A stretch of 64,000 nucleotides of DNA, taken from NCBI RefSeq assembly GCF_003610235.1, contig NZ_RAPR01000001.1:4154001-4218000 (forward strand), given 5' to 3'. Source of the DNA: Catellatospora citrea. GTDB taxonomy: Bacteria; Actinomycetota; Actinomycetes; Mycobacteriales; Micromonosporaceae. Numbering within the stretch: the stretch's first letter is position 1; each line of letters opens with the position of its first letter. The translations under genes and the position numbers were made by a program. The notes under the pieces were generated by a model that did no database searches, was not told where the DNA came from, and worked only from the letters and a program-made list of their open reading frames with translations. Below are positions 62,960 to 64,000 of the stretch, piece after piece.

Positions 62960-63937
62960 TCAGCCGCGCTCGGCCGCCTGCATGACCAGGCGGGCGATCA
63001 CGTCGCCCAGGTCGAGCCCGCCGGCCTGCACCGCCATCGGGAGGAGGGACGTCTCGGTCATACCCGGGGCGACGTTGACCTCGAGGACCGTGCACTCCCC
63101 CGACGGCGCCACGATCAGGTCGACCCGGGACACGTCGCGCAGGCCCAGCGCCTGGTGCGCGGCCAGTGCCGTCTTGACCACCTCGGCGCTCGTCTCCGCC
63201 GACAACCGGGCGGGCGTGTGCCAGGTGGTCAGGCCGGCGGTGTACCGGGCCGCGTAGTCGTACACCCCGTTACTGGGCACGATCTCGACGGGCGGCAGCG
63301 CGAACGGTCCTTCGCCGAGGTCGAGCACTGAGACCGCTACGTCGACTCCCTCGACGTAGCGTTCTACCAGGGCGGTCTGGTCGTACGCGAAGCACCCGAC
63401 CATCGCGGCCGGCAGCGCGGAGGCGTCGCGGACCACCGCGGCGCCCAGCCCTGAGCCGCCCTGGGCGGGCTTGACCATCAGAGGCAGGCCGAGCCTGTCG
63501 ACGATGCGCTCCAGCACGGCGACGGCACCGAGTTCGGAGAAGCGGTCGTGCGGCAGGGCGACCCACTCGGGGGTGGGGATGCCGCACTCGACGAACACCG
63601 CCTTCGCGGACGGCTTGTCCCAGGCGAGCCGGGCCGAGCGCGCGTCGGGACCGACGTAGGGCACGCCGCACAGGTCCAGCACGCCGCGCAGTGAGCCGTC
63701 CTCGCCGGTGGAGCCGTGCAGGGCGATGAACACCGCGTCCGGCGGGTCGGACTTCAGTGCGGGCAGCAGCGCCACGTCGGCGTCGAGCATCTCCGCCTCG
63801 ACGCCGACGGCGCGCAGGGCGTCCAGCACCCGGCGGCCCGAACGGAGCGAGACGTCACGTTCGTAGGACAGGCCGCCCGCCAGCACCAGGCAGCGGAGAT
63901 CGGCTCGGACGACAGGCGCGGTGGACGGTGCGGTCAC
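62960..63937 (-). CDS. D-alanine--D-alanine ligase family protein
   Basis: The 325-residue ATP-grasp enzyme has LVLAGGLSYERDVSLRSGRRV at the N-terminus, VFIALHGSTGEDGSLRGVLDLCGVPYVG, the ATP-binding PLMVKPAQGGSGLGA, VERYVEGVDVAVSVL and the metal-binding VLEVNVAPGMTETSL (blocks). It would join two D-alanines for peptidoglycan, though some relatives have other specificities and the main Ddl may lie elsewhere. The start is GTG 63937, with GAGG directly before it and CATGAT six bases upstream as a possible -10. Confidence 0.85.
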   Translation of the reverse strand: MTAPSTAPVVRADLRCLVLAGGLSYERDVSLRSGRRVLDALRAVGVEAEMLDADVALLPALKSDPPDAVFIALHGSTGEDGSLRGVLDLCGVPYVGPDARSARLAWDKPSAKAVFVECGIPTPEWVALPHDRFSELGAVAVLERIVDRLGLPLMVKPAQGGSGLGAAVVRDASALPAAMVGCFAYDQTALVERYVEGVDVAVSVLDLGEGPFALPPVEIVPSNGVYDYAARYTAGLTTWHTPARLSAETSAEVVKTALAAHQALGLRDVSRVDLIVAPSGECTVLEVNVAPGMTETSLLPMAVQAGGLDLGDVIARLVMQAAERG

Positions 63938-64000
63938 CCTCGAATCATGCCAAGTCGGGACCGGGCGCGTGCGCGCCGGGCCTCGGCAGGTCGGTGACCG

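Overview
The window is a 64 kb piece of a high-GC actinobacterial chromosome centred on the replication origin. The gene set (rpmH, dnaA, oriC, dnaN, gnd, recF, a DUF721 gene, gyrB, gyrA, a DUF3566 gene, tRNA-Ile, a DLW-39 gene and tRNA-Ala on one arm; rpmH, rnpA, yidD, yidC, jag, rsmG, parA and parB on the other), mycothiol-linked enzymes, many GTG starts, several apparently leaderless genes and multiple SigE-family sigma factors point to Micromonosporaceae or a close relative. The family is inferred from gene order and protein features, not from a database search.

Layout. 1-19.2 kb is ordinary accessory chromosome: two SigE-family sigma factor/membrane-protein pairs, secreted proteins (a DNRLRE-like protein and a propeller plus cell-wall-binding-repeat protein), an SGNH hydrolase, a DsbA/FrnE-like protein, an MFS exporter, a PIG-L deacetylase and a threonine-dehydratase-like enzyme. 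Inside it, 11.27-12.77 kb is a compact minus-strand tRNA island: six packed tRNA genes (Cys, Tyr, Glu, Pro, Arg, Ala), an HNH endonuclease, a seventh tRNA (Glu, CUC) and a 41-residue peptide gene with its own ribosome site and terminator. 19.22-33.46 kb is a complete-looking 14.2 kb actinomycete integrative and conjugative element (AICE) in the 3' half of tRNA-Ala(TGC). It has 43-bp att repeats, paired integrase arm-type repeats at both ends, int/xis, a Prim-Pol-type replication module with iteron-like repeats, an FtsK/TraB translocase, DUF2637 and DUF6284 genes, and a GntR (KorSA-like) repressor with palindromic operators. Its cargo is a HEPN/Toprim-like protein and a probable TRADD-N-associated two-TM protein, both candidate defence genes.

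33.5-55.3 kb is the origin-proximal housekeeping block, diverging from oriC (about 45.07-45.53 kb). Unusually, a sigma factor and its membrane partner sit between dnaA and oriC. Further DnaA boxes lie upstream of dnaA and between gyrB and gyrA.

55.33-62.19 kb has no convincing gene. It carries six ParB-binding parS sites, short 7-8 bp tandem arrays and, at its right end, a tight group of DnaA boxes interleaved with two parS sites. Two more parS sites lie inside parA and at 6.1 kb. The region looks like the chromosomal partition locus with an attached DnaA-binding cluster. After it come a HIT-like protein gene and a D-Ala-D-Ala ligase gene. The parts fit together as replication initiation (DnaA/oriC/DnaN/RecF/DciA-like), topology (gyrase), origin segregation (ParA/ParB/parS), membrane-protein insertion (YidC/YidD) and RNA processing (RnpA/Jag/RsmG).
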